Numbered from the stretch's first letter, positions 26,923 through 36,738 are shown. The stretch is 64,000 bases of DNA from Acinetobacter boissieri (GCF_900096955.1 NZ_FMYL01000005.1:1-64000); one strand, 5' to 3'. Program-made: numbers and translations. Notes: generated by a model from the letters alone, not told the origin.

Positions 26923-29619
26923 TTAGTACACATCTCTACGATATCGGTCATGCTCTCTGAGTTCATCAAGCATTTTTTCGCCTAAAATATTTTTGAGTGC
27001 TTGGTCTACACCTGTTGCCATACCTTGTACACTACCACATACATAAATGACTGCACCACGTTCAATCCATGCTTTCACATCATCAGCCATGTGTAAAAGT
27101 TGATCTTGTACATATTTACATGCATCTTGATCTCGTGAAAATACTAAATCTAGGCGAGATAGTAGACCTGAGTCTTGCCAATGCTCGAGCTGTTGTTGGT
27201 AGAAATGGTCTTTAGAACGCTGACGTTCGCCCCAAATTAACCAATTTTCCGTATAGTTTAATCGTTGGCGCTGTTGCAATAGGCTCATAAGCCCTGCAAT
27301 ACCTGTTCCATTTCCGATCAGTAGAATAGGGCGGTTATCATCAATTAAATGAAATGCTTCATTGGTACGTATACGTAGTTCAATCTGTTCATTGAGTTGG
27401 GTATGTTGACATAACCAACCTGAACCTAAGCCGTATTCACCATGCTGATCTTGAGCAAGTCTGACAACCAGTTGGAGTTGCTGTTGCTCTGGAATACTGG
27501 CAATAGAGTATTCTCTTGATGGTAAATGCTTAAGTGTATGAAGCATGCTCTCGAAATCAGTCGCCTCAATTGTTGTATGCGTAAGGTCTTTATTCTTTAA
27601 AACTGCGACCTGAGCTGTATTTAATGTAGTCAGGCTGTGTTGTTGTATGAACTGTGCAATACGATGCTCGCTATTCATGGGTTGAATCACAGCAATATCA
27701 CCTGCTTTCCATGTAATATCAGCTTGTGTAGTCAGTTCAATATGGTAAGCAGGTTGACCAAGGCTATCTGCATTAAGAAGTTTTCTTTGCTGTAGTGTCC
27801 ACGTATCAAATGTTTTTTTCGCAACATCAATATCTTTTAATTCCAGCTGAGTGACGTTTACTAATTGCTGATTCCATTTCTGTATATCTTCAACGTGGCC
27901 GTCATCAACTTCAATGGTTGAAAATAGGCAAGTTGCACCGGTATTGTTGAGCCAATTATCGACTTGGTGACCGAAGCTACAATAGGTTTCAAAGTATTCT
28001 TTTGAACCCAAAGCCAATACAGCATATTTTACATGTGATAAGTCGAGCGTTTGACTCATGATTTTTTTACTAAATGAGATGGCAAGGTCAGGTGCATCAC
28101 CTGTGCCATAGGTACTCACAACCCATAAAATTTGTGTATGATTTTTTAGATCATCGAGTGTGATGTGTTGAATAGATTTAATATGTGCTGTCTGTTTTGC
28201 TTCTTGCAAACTTGATGCTGTACGCCAAGCCAATTGTTCAGACATGCCTGTTTGTGATGCATATACGATAAGCCATGTTGGGGCGCTATTGTCTGCAACT
28301 ACGGGTGCAATTTGCGTCTTGGCCAGTTTGGTTAACTTTTTTTGTTTTCTACGTTTGAGGTATAACATAATACCTGTAACAAAAAATAATGGCATAGCCA
28401 AGGATGCAAGCATCGCTACAAACTGCCAAATAGGGCCAAAGAAACTACCTCTATGTACAGGCAGCATGCTAGACATAATTTTATCGTTTAACTTTTTGTC
28501 ACTATAGAGCTTTAAGTTATCTATACTTTGTGTTGTATAGTTATAACTTGCACTATTGCGCGCTCTTTCGTGTTGTATATCAGCATCAACAAAGCTGAGG
28601 TCTATTTTTCCATTCGTCGCTTGAGGTATATTGAGTGTGATGCTTGAGTAACCATTTTTATATTGTTGATTAAAGCCTTGCCATGTTTGAGATAATGCAG
28701 ACTCGATTTGTGCTGTTGAAATACTGGTTTTGTTTGGACCTTTATCAAAACCATTTCCTTGCATACCCTCAGGTTTTCCACCATTTTGAGGACGATCTTG
28801 GCCCTGTATACCTTCAGGTTTTTCGCTATTTTGGGGGCGACCTTGAGCTTGCATGCCATCAGGCTTTCCAGTATTTTGAGGACGACCTTGTCCTTGCATG
28901 CCTTCTGGTTTTTGCCCGGCTTCTGGTGCTTGCATTTGCTGTGGTTTTTCTACACCAAGGACTTTAAACATTCCATCACGCCACCAGTCATACGACCAGT
29001 ATAGACCAGTGACTGCAAAGAGTAGATAGAACACAACCACCCAAGTACCAATAACAGCATGTAAATCCCAAATGAAGTTTCTGCCTTTCAATTTAGGTTT
29101 AATGGCGAGCCACTGTTTAATGGAGTGTTTTTTAGGCCATCTTAAATATAAACCACTGAGTACAAAGTAAATTAACATCAGCGCACATGCACCTGTAATT
29201 TGTTTACCTACAGGGCCAAATGTTAAATTTCTATGTAGTTGTTGTATAAATTGCAAAAGCTCTCTGCCTTTAATTTCAGGCAAAGTTGTCGCATCATATG
29301 GGTTGACCATGAGGTTGAAACCACGACGCTCGCCTTCTTTTTTAATATTCACTATTGAAGATGCATCTGCCTCATTTACAATAGTAATGCTATTGATTTG
29401 AAGTTTGGCATCTTTTTCAATCAGTTTTTGATATAACTCACTTGGTGTTAGTTTCGATTGTTGCGCAGGTATTTGTACAGTGTAGCTGTCTTCATTGATC
29501 CATTTTAAAATTTGTTGATCATAAGAGTAAATGGCACCTGTAACGCCCATTAACGATAAAATAAGTCCTGCTGTAATTCCGAGAAACCAGTGGATTTGAA
29601 ATAGGGTCTTTTTAAGCAT
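26923..29619 (-). CDS. PepSY-domain membrane protein fused to a flavodoxin/FNR-type reductase
   Basis: An 898-residue inner-membrane electron-transfer protein. Seen in order: PepSY-TM region with helices at about 10-30, 140-165 and 190-210; a periplasmic loop with a 15-residue repeat (237-296); a fourth helix near 400-420; then cytoplasmic flavodoxin (TWLIVYASQTGMSEQLAWRT), an FAD-binding barrel (REYSIASIP) and an NAD(P)H domain (ILLIGNGTGIAGLMSLL) ending RYRRDVY. Such fusions pass NADPH electrons through FAD and FMN to the membrane and are often linked to ferric-siderophore reduction. A Fur-box-like site lies about 80 bases upstream, which fits that role. It is often labelled sulfite reductase alpha, but no CysI partner is present. 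Confidence 0.85.
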   Translation of the reverse strand: MLKKTLFQIHWFLGITAGLILSLMGVTGAIYSYDQQILKWINEDSYTVQIPAQQSKLTPSELYQKLIEKDAKLQINSITIVNEADASSIVNIKKEGERRGFNLMVNPYDATTLPEIKGRELLQFIQQLHRNLTFGPVGKQITGACALMLIYFVLSGLYLRWPKKHSIKQWLAIKPKLKGRNFIWDLHAVIGTWVVVFYLLFAVTGLYWSYDWWRDGMFKVLGVEKPQQMQAPEAGQKPEGMQGQGRPQNTGKPDGMQAQGRPQNSEKPEGIQGQDRPQNGGKPEGMQGNGFDKGPNKTSISTAQIESALSQTWQGFNQQYKNGYSSITLNIPQATNGKIDLSFVDADIQHERARNSASYNYTTQSIDNLKLYSDKKLNDKIMSSMLPVHRGSFFGPIWQFVAMLASLAMPLFFVTGIMLYLKRRKQKKLTKLAKTQIAPVVADNSAPTWLIVYASQTGMSEQLAWRTASSLQEAKQTAHIKSIQHITLDDLKNHTQILWVVSTYGTGDAPDLAISFSKKIMSQTLDLSHVKYAVLALGSKEYFETYCSFGHQVDNWLNNTGATCLFSTIEVDDGHVEDIQKWNQQLVNVTQLELKDIDVAKKTFDTWTLQQRKLLNADSLGQPAYHIELTTQADITWKAGDIAVIQPMNSEHRIAQFIQQHSLTTLNTAQVAVLKNKDLTHTTIEATDFESMLHTLKHLPSREYSIASIPEQQQLQLVVRLAQDQHGEYGLGSGWLCQHTQLNEQIELRIRTNEAFHLIDDNRPILLIGNGTGIAGLMSLLQQRQRLNYTENWLIWGERQRSKDHFYQQQLEHWQDSGLLSRLDLVFSRDQDACKYVQDQLLHMADDVKAWIERGAVIYVCGSVQGMATGVDQALKNILGEKMLDELREHDRYRRDVY
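28732..28911 (-). repeat. 45-bp tandem repeat inside the flavoreductase gene
   Basis: Four in-frame units of 45 bases (the last degenerate) encode 15-residue units of the form KPEGMQGQGRPQN plus two residues, in the loop between the third and fourth membrane helices. The period keeps frame, so copy number can vary without breaking the protein. Confidence 0.92.
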
Positions 29620-29697
29620 GGGAATAGAACTAACAAGTGACCAAAAAAGTTAGGATAATTATAGCTAATAATTGTTTTTAAATGCTATTGTTTTACA

Positions 29698-29716
29698 GAT
29701 AATATTTATTATCATT
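29698..29716 (-). promoter_or_regulatory. Fur-box-like site upstream of the flavoreductase
   Basis: GATAATATTTATTATC is an inverted repeat, GATAATA/TATTATC in character, about 80 bases before the start of the minus-strand flavoreductase. It resembles the Fur consensus halves. AT-richness makes a chance match possible. Confidence 0.5.
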
Positions 29717-29727
29717 TGGATTTAGTG

Positions 29728-29750
29728 GAACCCCTATATATCAGGGGTTC
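29728..29750. other. Hairpin between the YcxB-like and flavoreductase genes
   Basis: A perfect 8-bp stem GAACCCCT/AGGGGTTC with a 7-base loop, 11 bases after the YcxB-like stop. No T-run follows on either strand, so it is not a canonical terminator. It may define the mRNA 3' end. Confidence 0.5.
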
Positions 29751-29760
29751 ACTCAACGCT

Positions 29761-30321
29761 TTAGATTTTTTTTGCGTCACCAACAGATTGTTTTAAATGT
29801 TTGCGAATGGTTGAGAATGGAAAATTTTTGCTGTCCATACGTTTTGGTAAAATGTAGGCACCTTGTTGTCCTTTGACTTTAAAACTAAGCAATAAAAATT
29901 CAGCAGTATCATACCACTCATAAATATCTTTCCATGCAATAGAAGCAACACCTTCTTGTACACCCATTTTTTGACGCATGACAATACCTGTGGGTTGTAC
30001 GCCTAAACGGATACCTTGAATTTTTTCTGCAGGAGTTTCGTTCATTTTACGTTTAACATACCACTCTAGAGCAAATTTGCGAATGAGTACGTAAATGGCA
30101 ACACAGGCAATCGCAACCCAACAAAATATTGTTGAATAGTTTTTAATGAAAACAATTCCTAAAATGGCTAAAAGTACGACTGCACCCATAATTGCCCATG
30201 CTTTGGTGCCAATTTTATTGGTACTGCGCCAAATCGTGAGCTGTGCCTGACGTTGTTCTGCTTCAGATACTTCATAGCTTACAGGCTGTAAGGTATATGC
30301 ATATACGTTTTTCGTGTTCAT
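29761..30321 (-). CDS. YcxB-like membrane protein
   Basis: A 186-residue protein with two central membrane segments (about 44-62 and 66-84) and a C-terminal domain with IAWKDIYEWYDTAEFLLL...AYILPKR, the pattern of YcxB-like proteins. Function unknown. The N-terminal YTLQPVSYEVSEAEQRQAQ is soluble. It is preceded by its own short spacer and followed by a hairpin; no operon partner is obvious. Confidence 0.7.
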   Translation of the reverse strand: MNTKNVYAYTLQPVSYEVSEAEQRQAQLTIWRSTNKIGTKAWAIMGAVVLLAILGIVFIKNYSTIFCWVAIACVAIYVLIRKFALEWYVKRKMNETPAEKIQGIRLGVQPTGIVMRQKMGVQEGVASIAWKDIYEWYDTAEFLLLSFKVKGQQGAYILPKRMDSKNFPFSTIRKHLKQSVGDAKKI

Positions 30322-30407
30322 AGTTAAATAGTTATAAAGAGTTAATCTGTAAAAAGTGTATCATTAAACGATGTTGTGGTGAGTATATTACAGCAATTTA
30401 TTGGCGT

Positions 30408-32579
30408 TTAGACTGGAGCAAAATGATTGCTTTCATCTTGTTCATAGCTCAAGTTTTGTTTTAAGCTCCGAAGCTGATCTAAAATGCCAAACATCAAAGA
30501 CAGTTGCTGTAAGATAATAATGGTTAAATCATCTTCTGTAGTTTGTTTCACTAAGCGGTCACGAATGTTTTGTAGCATATTATTGGCATTTAAGTCTGGG
30601 AATTCATCACGTATTAATGCACCTTGTATGTCATCAAGTGATTGATTTAATATTTTTAATATATCTGTGTCTGTAATTTGAGCACGGTGTGCGCCAAGTG
30701 CTGCAATATAACTTAAGAAAGTATGGTTCAAACACAATAAATCAAATGCCAGTTCTTTTTTTTGCGGGTCATAATCAGGTTCTGTGGCCAGTGTAGAAAT
30801 AACAGATGCAAGCTCGGCATCACTATTATGTGCTGCGCGGCGAATGACTCTATAATCTAAGTTGTCATTTTTACCATGATGATATTGTTCAATAATTTCT
30901 GCTAAGTATTGGCATTGTGTATTAAAGGCCTTTTGAATATTGGTGCCAAGAGATCGAAACTTCCAGTCTGGAAAAATAAAAGAAACCCCAAGCCATGCAA
31001 AGAAACAGCCAATAAGTGTATCGAGTATTCGTGGCCAAGCCGCTTCATAGCCTAAACCACCATCGAGGTTGAAATTGATGAGGGCTAAAATGGTCACAAA
31101 TGCAGTAGCTTGTGCATATTGTTGACTGCGTAGTTCAAAAAATAAAATACCGCTAATGACCAAAATAAGTAGTTGGCCTTCAGTACTTGGTACAAAGTAC
31201 AAAATGGCTGACCCAACGATAACACCAAAAATAGTGCCAATAATGCGTAGCCTAAGCCGTCTTTTTGTCGCATTAAAGTTAGGCTGACTCACAAAGAGTG
31301 CTGTGAGTAGTACCCAAAAGCCGTAATGAATATTGGTGATCTGAATAAATAGATAAGAACAAAAAAGGACTAAAGATACTCGTATAGCATGGCGAAATAA
31401 TACAGACTCTGGCGTGAAATTTTGTTTCACTCTAGAAACGATATCTGCCCAACCTTTTAAATCATCATCTTTTAACAGGCCTTCTTTATGCATTTCTTGT
31501 GTAGTTATGGCTTGTTCTGTTTCTAAGTTATACAGTTGGCTATCAATAGATTTTAAGTTTTTATACAGTGACTTGAATGCATTAATCCAGATAGGGTCAT
31601 TGGGGTAGTCCAAATGTAACCGGTTAAGTGACGTATATAAATTTTCAAAAATGACTTTAAAACGGCTGTCATGTTTATAGCGTGTATTTTTATGCAGATT
31701 TTGACTTAAATCACGGCAAGCATTGGCTTGTAAAGACAACAAGCGTTGGAAACGAAAGACAATATCGCTGTGTTTAAAATGTTCAGCCAACCGTTGGTAA
31801 TCAATATGGGCGGAGTCAGCACGTTCATGAATATCTTGTGCTACAAAGTAATACTGTAAGCTACGTCTGGTACTTTTACGTCCACGGTCGCCTTTTAAAC
31901 GGGTGAGTAAAGCCACTTTCATTTCATTAAATAGTTTAATGAGTGTGCCATTTTCTTTAGAGAGCGTAATCCAACTTTGTTTATAGCTCTGGGTCGTCAT
32001 GTCTACATCAAATAAATTGGCCTTTGCAGATAAAAAATGACCTAATGCGGTATAGCATTTGGCCAAAGTGTCTTGTACAGGGCGAATGGGAAATAACAAA
32101 TAGACAATCGTTGAAATCAGGCCATACCACGCAGCCCCTGTAACCAATAAAAGAGGTTGTATGTACCATGAGTCGAATAGATGTACTCCTAACATACTGT
32201 ACACAGATACGACCAAACAGCCATAGGAAATTGTGGCATACCTACGGCCTAATGAGCCAAGTAAAATCCAAGCAATACAGGCAAATAGTAAACTAATGGC
32301 AAAAACGACAGGATAGGGGAAAAGCAGTTGTATTGCACTGGCTGCGACAAAAAATCCGAGATAAGTATATAGCTGATTCATTAGCCGTACTGTAAAGCGA
32401 TCATCAATGTCGCTTAAACCCGCGGCAACAACCCCTAGAGTCAGTGGAATGGTTGCCAATTGAAAGTTTAGAAAATATGGAATAAACGCCGTACCTAAAA
32501 AAGCAATCGCCATTCGAAAATTATAAATTAATGACGAATTGTAAGTGATTTGATGAATACGGCGAAATCCAAAGTTCAA
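30408..32579 (-). CDS. yccS: YccS/YhfK-type FUSC-family membrane protein
   Basis: A 723-residue inner-membrane protein with two hydrophobic blocks (about 20-165 and 390-540), each followed by a soluble region, the layout of the YccS/FUSC family related to aromatic-acid efflux (AaeB) proteins. Seen: GTAFIPYFLNFQLATIPLTLGVVAAGLSDID near the N-terminus and YGFWVLLTALFVSQPNFNAT in the second block. The start is a TTG at 32579 with AGGA 8 bases upstream; no in-frame ATG is nearby. Transport substrate unknown. Confidence 0.86.
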   Translation of the reverse strand: MNFGFRRIHQITYNSSLIYNFRMAIAFLGTAFIPYFLNFQLATIPLTLGVVAAGLSDIDDRFTVRLMNQLYTYLGFFVAASAIQLLFPYPVVFAISLLFACIAWILLGSLGRRYATISYGCLVVSVYSMLGVHLFDSWYIQPLLLVTGAAWYGLISTIVYLLFPIRPVQDTLAKCYTALGHFLSAKANLFDVDMTTQSYKQSWITLSKENGTLIKLFNEMKVALLTRLKGDRGRKSTRRSLQYYFVAQDIHERADSAHIDYQRLAEHFKHSDIVFRFQRLLSLQANACRDLSQNLHKNTRYKHDSRFKVIFENLYTSLNRLHLDYPNDPIWINAFKSLYKNLKSIDSQLYNLETEQAITTQEMHKEGLLKDDDLKGWADIVSRVKQNFTPESVLFRHAIRVSLVLFCSYLFIQITNIHYGFWVLLTALFVSQPNFNATKRRLRLRIIGTIFGVIVGSAILYFVPSTEGQLLILVISGILFFELRSQQYAQATAFVTILALINFNLDGGLGYEAAWPRILDTLIGCFFAWLGVSFIFPDWKFRSLGTNIQKAFNTQCQYLAEIIEQYHHGKNDNLDYRVIRRAAHNSDAELASVISTLATEPDYDPQKKELAFDLLCLNHTFLSYIAALGAHRAQITDTDILKILNQSLDDIQGALIRDEFPDLNANNMLQNIRDRLVKQTTEDDLTIIILQQLSLMFGILDQLRSLKQNLSYEQDESNHFAPV

Positions 32580-32629
32580 TGCATTATTCCTATGCTTTAA
32601 CGAAAATATGAAAGTGTGTTTTTTCGAGT

Positions 32630-33361
32630 TTAATCTAAAAATTGGCTAAATGTTACGATACTTTCACGAGGAGTTTGCAGTTGATTGACAACAGCATCAG
32701 GGTCTGCATAACCCAAAGCCATACCACAGACTAATGTTTCAGTCGTAGGTGCATTTAATTCTTGTAATACAATTTGATGAAAGTGATTCCATGCTGCTTG
32801 TGGGCAGGTGTCTAAGCCACGTGCTTTACTGGCTAACATAACGTTTTGCATCATCATGGCAATATCCATTTTTGCACCGATACCCATCACTCGATCTACA
32901 GTAAAAAATAAGCCAACAGGTGCATCGAAAAACTTAAAATTTCGGAGTTGCTGTGCAGCCATTTTTTCTTTTTCACCACGTTGAATATTGAGTACGCCAT
33001 ACAATGCCCAACCATTTTGTCTGCGACGGTCTATATATGGGGAAACCCACTGTTCTGGGTAGTATTTAAAACTTTCTTGGTACTGTGATGCATCAATTTT
33101 ACCGTTATTGATGTCAAGTTGAGCTTGGCAAACACGCTCTACAATCCGCTCACGTGATTTTCCTGAGACGATATAGACTTTCCACGGCTGTGTATTTGTA
33201 CCAGACGGTGCACGACATGCCACCTGTAAAATATCTTCAATCACTGAGCGAGAAACTTCCCGATCTTTTAAAAATGCACGAACGGAATATCTTGAGTTGA
33301 TGGTTTGATCAACCGCTTTGGTTAACATATTAGTGTTGATATGGTCGGGTAGGGTCGTCAT
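32630..33361 (-). CDS. Nitroreductase-family oxidoreductase
   Basis: A 243-residue FMN-dependent NAD(P)H oxidoreductase. Seen: the phosphate/FMN-binding RYSVRAFLKDREV, ACRAPSGTNTQPWKVYIVSG, and C-terminal CGMALGYADPDAVVNQLQTPR. Members reduce nitroaromatics, quinones or flavins; the physiological substrate is not evident. It ends 50 bases before yccS on the same strand, so the two may be cotranscribed. Confidence 0.9.
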   Translation of the reverse strand: MTTLPDHINTNMLTKAVDQTINSRYSVRAFLKDREVSRSVIEDILQVACRAPSGTNTQPWKVYIVSGKSRERIVERVCQAQLDINNGKIDASQYQESFKYYPEQWVSPYIDRRRQNGWALYGVLNIQRGEKEKMAAQQLRNFKFFDAPVGLFFTVDRVMGIGAKMDIAMMMQNVMLASKARGLDTCPQAAWNHFHQIVLQELNAPTTETLVCGMALGYADPDAVVNQLQTPRESIVTFSQFLD

Positions 33362-33749
33362 ATATCACTCATTGTGGTCAGTCAAGAGTGATTAGCATAC
33401 TGATTTTTTTCTAGATGAGTAAATATATTTATAGATCAGTATCTAAAATAAGGTGCATTTAATGTACTTTTTATTTTTAAAAGACAGCTTAAATAAAACT
33501 TGGTTTAAAGGTTCGAATGCGTATAATTGCCTGTTTTGAAATTTAAGCTATTTTTCAGTGCGTGATGTAGAATAGTGTGGTTTTAAAATGGGGCATGTTG
33601 AGTTTTTATTGATATGCTGTAGTGCAATGGATTATTTTTGATGTGTACAATGTTTCATTGTGGCGCAATGTGGGTTGTTGTGAAAGTAGATCACAGTTGA
33701 TATTGCCTTCGCGTTTTAGCATCACTTTTATACAAGGATAAATGTCTGA
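33362..33749. other. Intergenic region between divergent nitroreductase and symporter genes
   Basis: About 390 AT-rich bases that should hold promoters for both genes. AAGGATAA at 33734-33741 is the likely ribosome-binding site of the symporter. No further element was recognised. Confidence 0.4.
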
Positions 33750-35216
33750 ATGAATCAGGAACTTAATAACTTGCTCATGGGGTGGATCAACCATTTAAAT
33801 GACCCTTTGTGGGATTTCTTAGTCATTTTCTTGTTGGCTGTGGGTATTATTTATACGCTGGTAACGGGTGGCGTACAATTACGTATGTTTTTTGAAAGCA
33901 TTCGAGTGATGAAAAGCTCTCGTCAACCGCAACAAGAGCAAGGCCTTACAGCATTTCAAGCATTTGTGACTGGTTTAGCAAGTCGTGTAGGTGTAGGTAA
34001 TATTGGTGGTGTTGCAATCGCAATTGCAATAGGTGGCCCCGGTGCAGTGTTTTGGATGTGGGTGACTGCAATTGTAGGTATGAGCTCGGCATTTGTTGAG
34101 TCGTCTTTAGCACAATTGTTTAAAATTCGTGATCCTCATAATCAACGCTTTCGTGGTGGACCTGCGTACTATATTACCCTTGGTTTAAAAAGTAAGACGT
34201 TTGGTATTGTCTTTGCATTGTCATTAATTTTAGCGTATGGCTTTGTATTTAACTCTGTACAAGCCAATGCAATGGCCAGCGCATCCTCACATGCATGGAG
34301 TTGGGATCAATACCAACTGCATTTACCATTTGTAGGTATGAGTCTTTCTTGGGTCGGATTGGCATTGGTCGTACTTACAGGAATTGCAATTTTTGGTGGT
34401 ATTCACCGTATTGCAAAATTGGCAGAAGTCTTTGTTCCTGTGAAAGCAGGGCTATATTTGGCTGTTACCCTGTATATTATTGCCATTAATTATGACCAAG
34501 TTCCTCATATTTTTGGTTTGATTTTTACCAAAGCATTTCAGTTTGATGCAGCTGCCGGGGGCTTCTTCGGTTCAATGGTATCGATGGCCTTAATGCAAGG
34601 TGTAAAGCGTGGTCTATTTTCAAATGAAGCGGGTATGGGTTCTGCACCAAATGCCGCCGCTGCTTCGGATGTCAGCCACCCTGTAAACCAAGGTTTAGTG
34701 CAAATGCTTGGTGTATTTGTAGATACCTTTGTGATTTGTACGTGTACGGCCATGATTATTTTAATTTCAGGTGCATACACTGAAACGGGTTATGTGGGTG
34801 TAGAGTTGACACAACGTGCATTAGAGCGTCAGCTTGGCCCTTGGGGTGGTGATTTATTGGCCATTTTACTCTTTTTATTCTGTTATTCATCTATACTAGG
34901 TAATTATGCCTATGCTGAAAGTAATGTACAGTTTATTAAAAACAGCCCAAAAGTCATGTTTGTATTTAGATTGTTGGTCTTGTTCATGGTCTATTTTGGA
35001 ACTGTAACGAGCGTGCCATTGGTGTGGAATATGGCAGATTTATCTATGGGCATTATGGCCACATTAAACCTTGCTGCAATTTTACTGCTGATGCCATTTT
35101 TACTGATTATTTTAAAAGATTATCGTAAACAGCAAAAAGCAGGGATTGAAAATCCAATATTTAAGTTAGATGATCACCCTGAGTTAAAGAAAAAAATTAA
35201 AACAGATATTTGGTAA
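33750..35216 (+). CDS. Alanine/glycine:cation symporter (AGCS family)
   Basis: A 488-residue inner-membrane sodium- or proton-coupled amino acid importer with about eleven hydrophobic segments. Seen: the AGCS signature GLASRVGVGNIGGVAIAIAI, GGPAYYITLGLKS, and GLFSNEAGMGSAPNAAAASD. Length is typical of AlsT/DagA proteins. A strong terminator follows; it appears to be a single-gene unit. Alanine or glycine as substrate is family knowledge. Confidence 0.93.
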   Translation: MNQELNNLLMGWINHLNDPLWDFLVIFLLAVGIIYTLVTGGVQLRMFFESIRVMKSSRQPQQEQGLTAFQAFVTGLASRVGVGNIGGVAIAIAIGGPGAVFWMWVTAIVGMSSAFVESSLAQLFKIRDPHNQRFRGGPAYYITLGLKSKTFGIVFALSLILAYGFVFNSVQANAMASASSHAWSWDQYQLHLPFVGMSLSWVGLALVVLTGIAIFGGIHRIAKLAEVFVPVKAGLYLAVTLYIIAINYDQVPHIFGLIFTKAFQFDAAAGGFFGSMVSMALMQGVKRGLFSNEAGMGSAPNAAAASDVSHPVNQGLVQMLGVFVDTFVICTCTAMIILISGAYTETGYVGVELTQRALERQLGPWGGDLLAILLFLFCYSSILGNYAYAESNVQFIKNSPKVMFVFRLLVLFMVYFGTVTSVPLVWNMADLSMGIMATLNLAAILLLMPFLLIILKDYRKQQKAGIENPIFKLDDHPELKKKIKTDIW

Positions 35217-35244
35217 TCGATTTTAAATACATTTCTGTGTAATG

Positions 35245-35281
35245 ATTAAGGCAACGACATTGATGTCGTTGCCTTAATTTT
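35245..35281 (+). terminator. Terminator after the AGCS symporter
   Basis: A perfect 15-bp stem ATTAAGGCAACGACA/TGTCGTTGCCTTAAT with a TTGA loop and trailing T-run. Confidence 0.93.
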
Positions 35282-35308
35282 TGTATTGAAGATCGCAAGG
35301 TGTAATGA

Positions 35309-35929
35309 TTGAGTAATATGCCAGAAGCCTTTTATCGGGTGCAGTTGAAGCATTTTTTGCTAGAAAATAAAAATATATACAATGTTTTATATGTACTCTC
35401 TCAATTGAGTGATGACTGGTATATTAGTGCGGGTATCTTACGAAATGGTATTTGGTCTGGCTTACATGGTTATGAGGAAACGATTACTGAAATTGACGTG
35501 ATTTATTATGATAAATATGAGCAAAACAAACAAAAAAAGCAACATATAGAACATGAACTGTCTAAACAATTTCCAAATTATGAGTGGGATGTTACCAACC
35601 AAGCCGAAGTACATACATGGTATAAAATAGACCAAAATCAATCTATTTTACCCTTGCAGTCTGTTTGGCATGCATTGTCTTTATGGCCAGAAACAGCAAC
35701 AGCAGTTGCTATACGGCTTACAAAACAGGGTGAGTTTGAGTTAATTGCACCTTTTGGTTTAACTGACTTATTTGAATTAAGATTACGTTGGAATAAAAAT
35801 CTTGTTAGCGAAGCTGTGTTTAATCGTAGAATAACTGAGAAAAGATTTATGCATCGCTGGCCTCAGTTGACATTAGTCGCACCTTTAGATAGGGGACTGT
35901 ACTTTGAATACGAACCTATTTATCTTTAA
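35309..35929 (+). CDS. Nucleotidyltransferase-family protein (DUF925/NTP_transf_6)
   Basis: A 206-residue protein of the NTP_transf_6 family. Seen: WYISAGILRNGIWSGLHGY, then the acidic pair in ITEIDVIYYD (usual form DIDVVYFD; here the first Asp is Glu), YEWDVTNQAEVHTWY and a C-terminal FGLTDLFELRLRWN. Substrate unknown. A TTG at 35309 is chosen because AAGG lies 8 bases before it; the in-frame ATG at 35318 would sit 17 bases away. Two other ATGs upstream are out of frame or closed at once. Confidence 0.83.
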   Translation: MSNMPEAFYRVQLKHFLLENKNIYNVLYVLSQLSDDWYISAGILRNGIWSGLHGYEETITEIDVIYYDKYEQNKQKKQHIEHELSKQFPNYEWDVTNQAEVHTWYKIDQNQSILPLQSVWHALSLWPETATAVAIRLTKQGEFELIAPFGLTDLFELRLRWNKNLVSEAVFNRRITEKRFMHRWPQLTLVAPLDRGLYFEYEPIYL

Positions 35930-36264
35930 GTCTTATCAATGATATTTTTGATGGTTTGTATCAAGTTTGAATATTTTGAAATATAGCAGTATTTACATTT
36001 ACTCAAAAGAAATCGCTCGTCTTTAATTTAATTACATTTTAAAGCAGTTTTGATAATAGATTGAATATACTGCCAGCACATGGTGATAATGGGTCAGATA
36101 TAACTTTGTAAATACAAAGGTTTAAGTTGTGAGGGGTGATGGGCTACATTGTAAAAAATGGGCACGCCCCCTTGCCCCCATAGACACTATACAATTTTCA
36201 ATCCTGTATTGTGTTGTAGGGATCTTGTACTCGCACAGTATATTCAATTATTTTAAGCAGATGC
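35930..36264. other. Intergenic region with no gene
   Basis: Convergent gap between the nucleotidyltransferase and the DIP1984-family gene. Mostly AT-rich, with an odd C-rich patch at 36160-36181 containing the palindrome GGGCACGCCCC-like core. No terminator, tRNA or open frame was recognised. Confidence 0.4.
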
Positions 36265-36738
36265 TTAAGTGTGTTTTATATCATTAATGAGATCAATTTG
36301 CCAATTTGTGGCTTGAATGCGTATATTTAGATCTCTAATTTTTGCAGCGGTGTCGTCTGCCTGTTTTTGAAAACTTGAGACTGTAATGGTTTTATTCCAT
36401 TTAATTTCTCTTGAGCTATAACGATCAGGTTCTTTATGCGCTTGCTCGATGGTAGACACTAAAATTTTATGTCGCTCAACGGCAGCATCTCTTTGCATAA
36501 TTAACTCAAGCAGTGATTGATTCTGTTCTAAGAGCGTATTGGCATTGGTGAGGTTAATGCGATAAATCAGTTTTTGTTGCTCTGAAATAAGATTAAACAG
36601 TTCAGTGAATAAGGTATTGGGGTCTTCTGACGGTTCACTCCCTTCTTGTACCAACACGTTGTTGTTAATACGCTGTTTTAAAGACAAGATTTTCTTCTGT
36701 TGGTCACTGCGAATGAGTAATGCTTCTGCGAGTTTCAT
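36265..36738 (-). CDS. DIP1984-family (septicolysin-like) protein
   Basis: A 157-residue largely helical protein. Seen: MKLAEALLIRSDQQKKILSL with KQRINNNVLVQEGSEPSEDP, RINLTNANT, RDAAVERHKIL, RYSSREIKW and IRIQATNWQIDL, all hallmarks of the DIP1984 family. The regular heptad-like spacing suggests coiled coil. Some members are named septicolysin, but a lytic role is not established and is not claimed. Stand-alone gene. Confidence 0.83.
   Translation of the reverse strand: MKLAEALLIRSDQQKKILSLKQRINNNVLVQEGSEPSEDPNTLFTELFNLISEQQKLIYRINLTNANTLLEQNQSLLELIMQRDAAVERHKILVSTIEQAHKEPDRYSSREIKWNKTITVSSFQKQADDTAAKIRDLNIRIQATNWQIDLINDIKHT

Noticed and set aside
28602..29004. Several open frames on both strands over the flavoreductase repeat
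   Set aside because: Created by the 45-bp tandem repeat, which keeps all frames open; no independent coding evidence.
26923..29619. Sulfite reductase alpha subunit (CysJ) identity
   Set aside because: The N-terminal PepSY membrane region and the absence of a CysI partner argue for another electron acceptor.
36160..36181. C-rich palindromic patch as a regulatory site
   Set aside because: Too short and imperfect, placed between convergent gene ends where an operator is unlikely.
36265..36738. Haemolysin/septicolysin toxin
   Set aside because: The family name is historic; no signal peptide or pore-forming features are seen.
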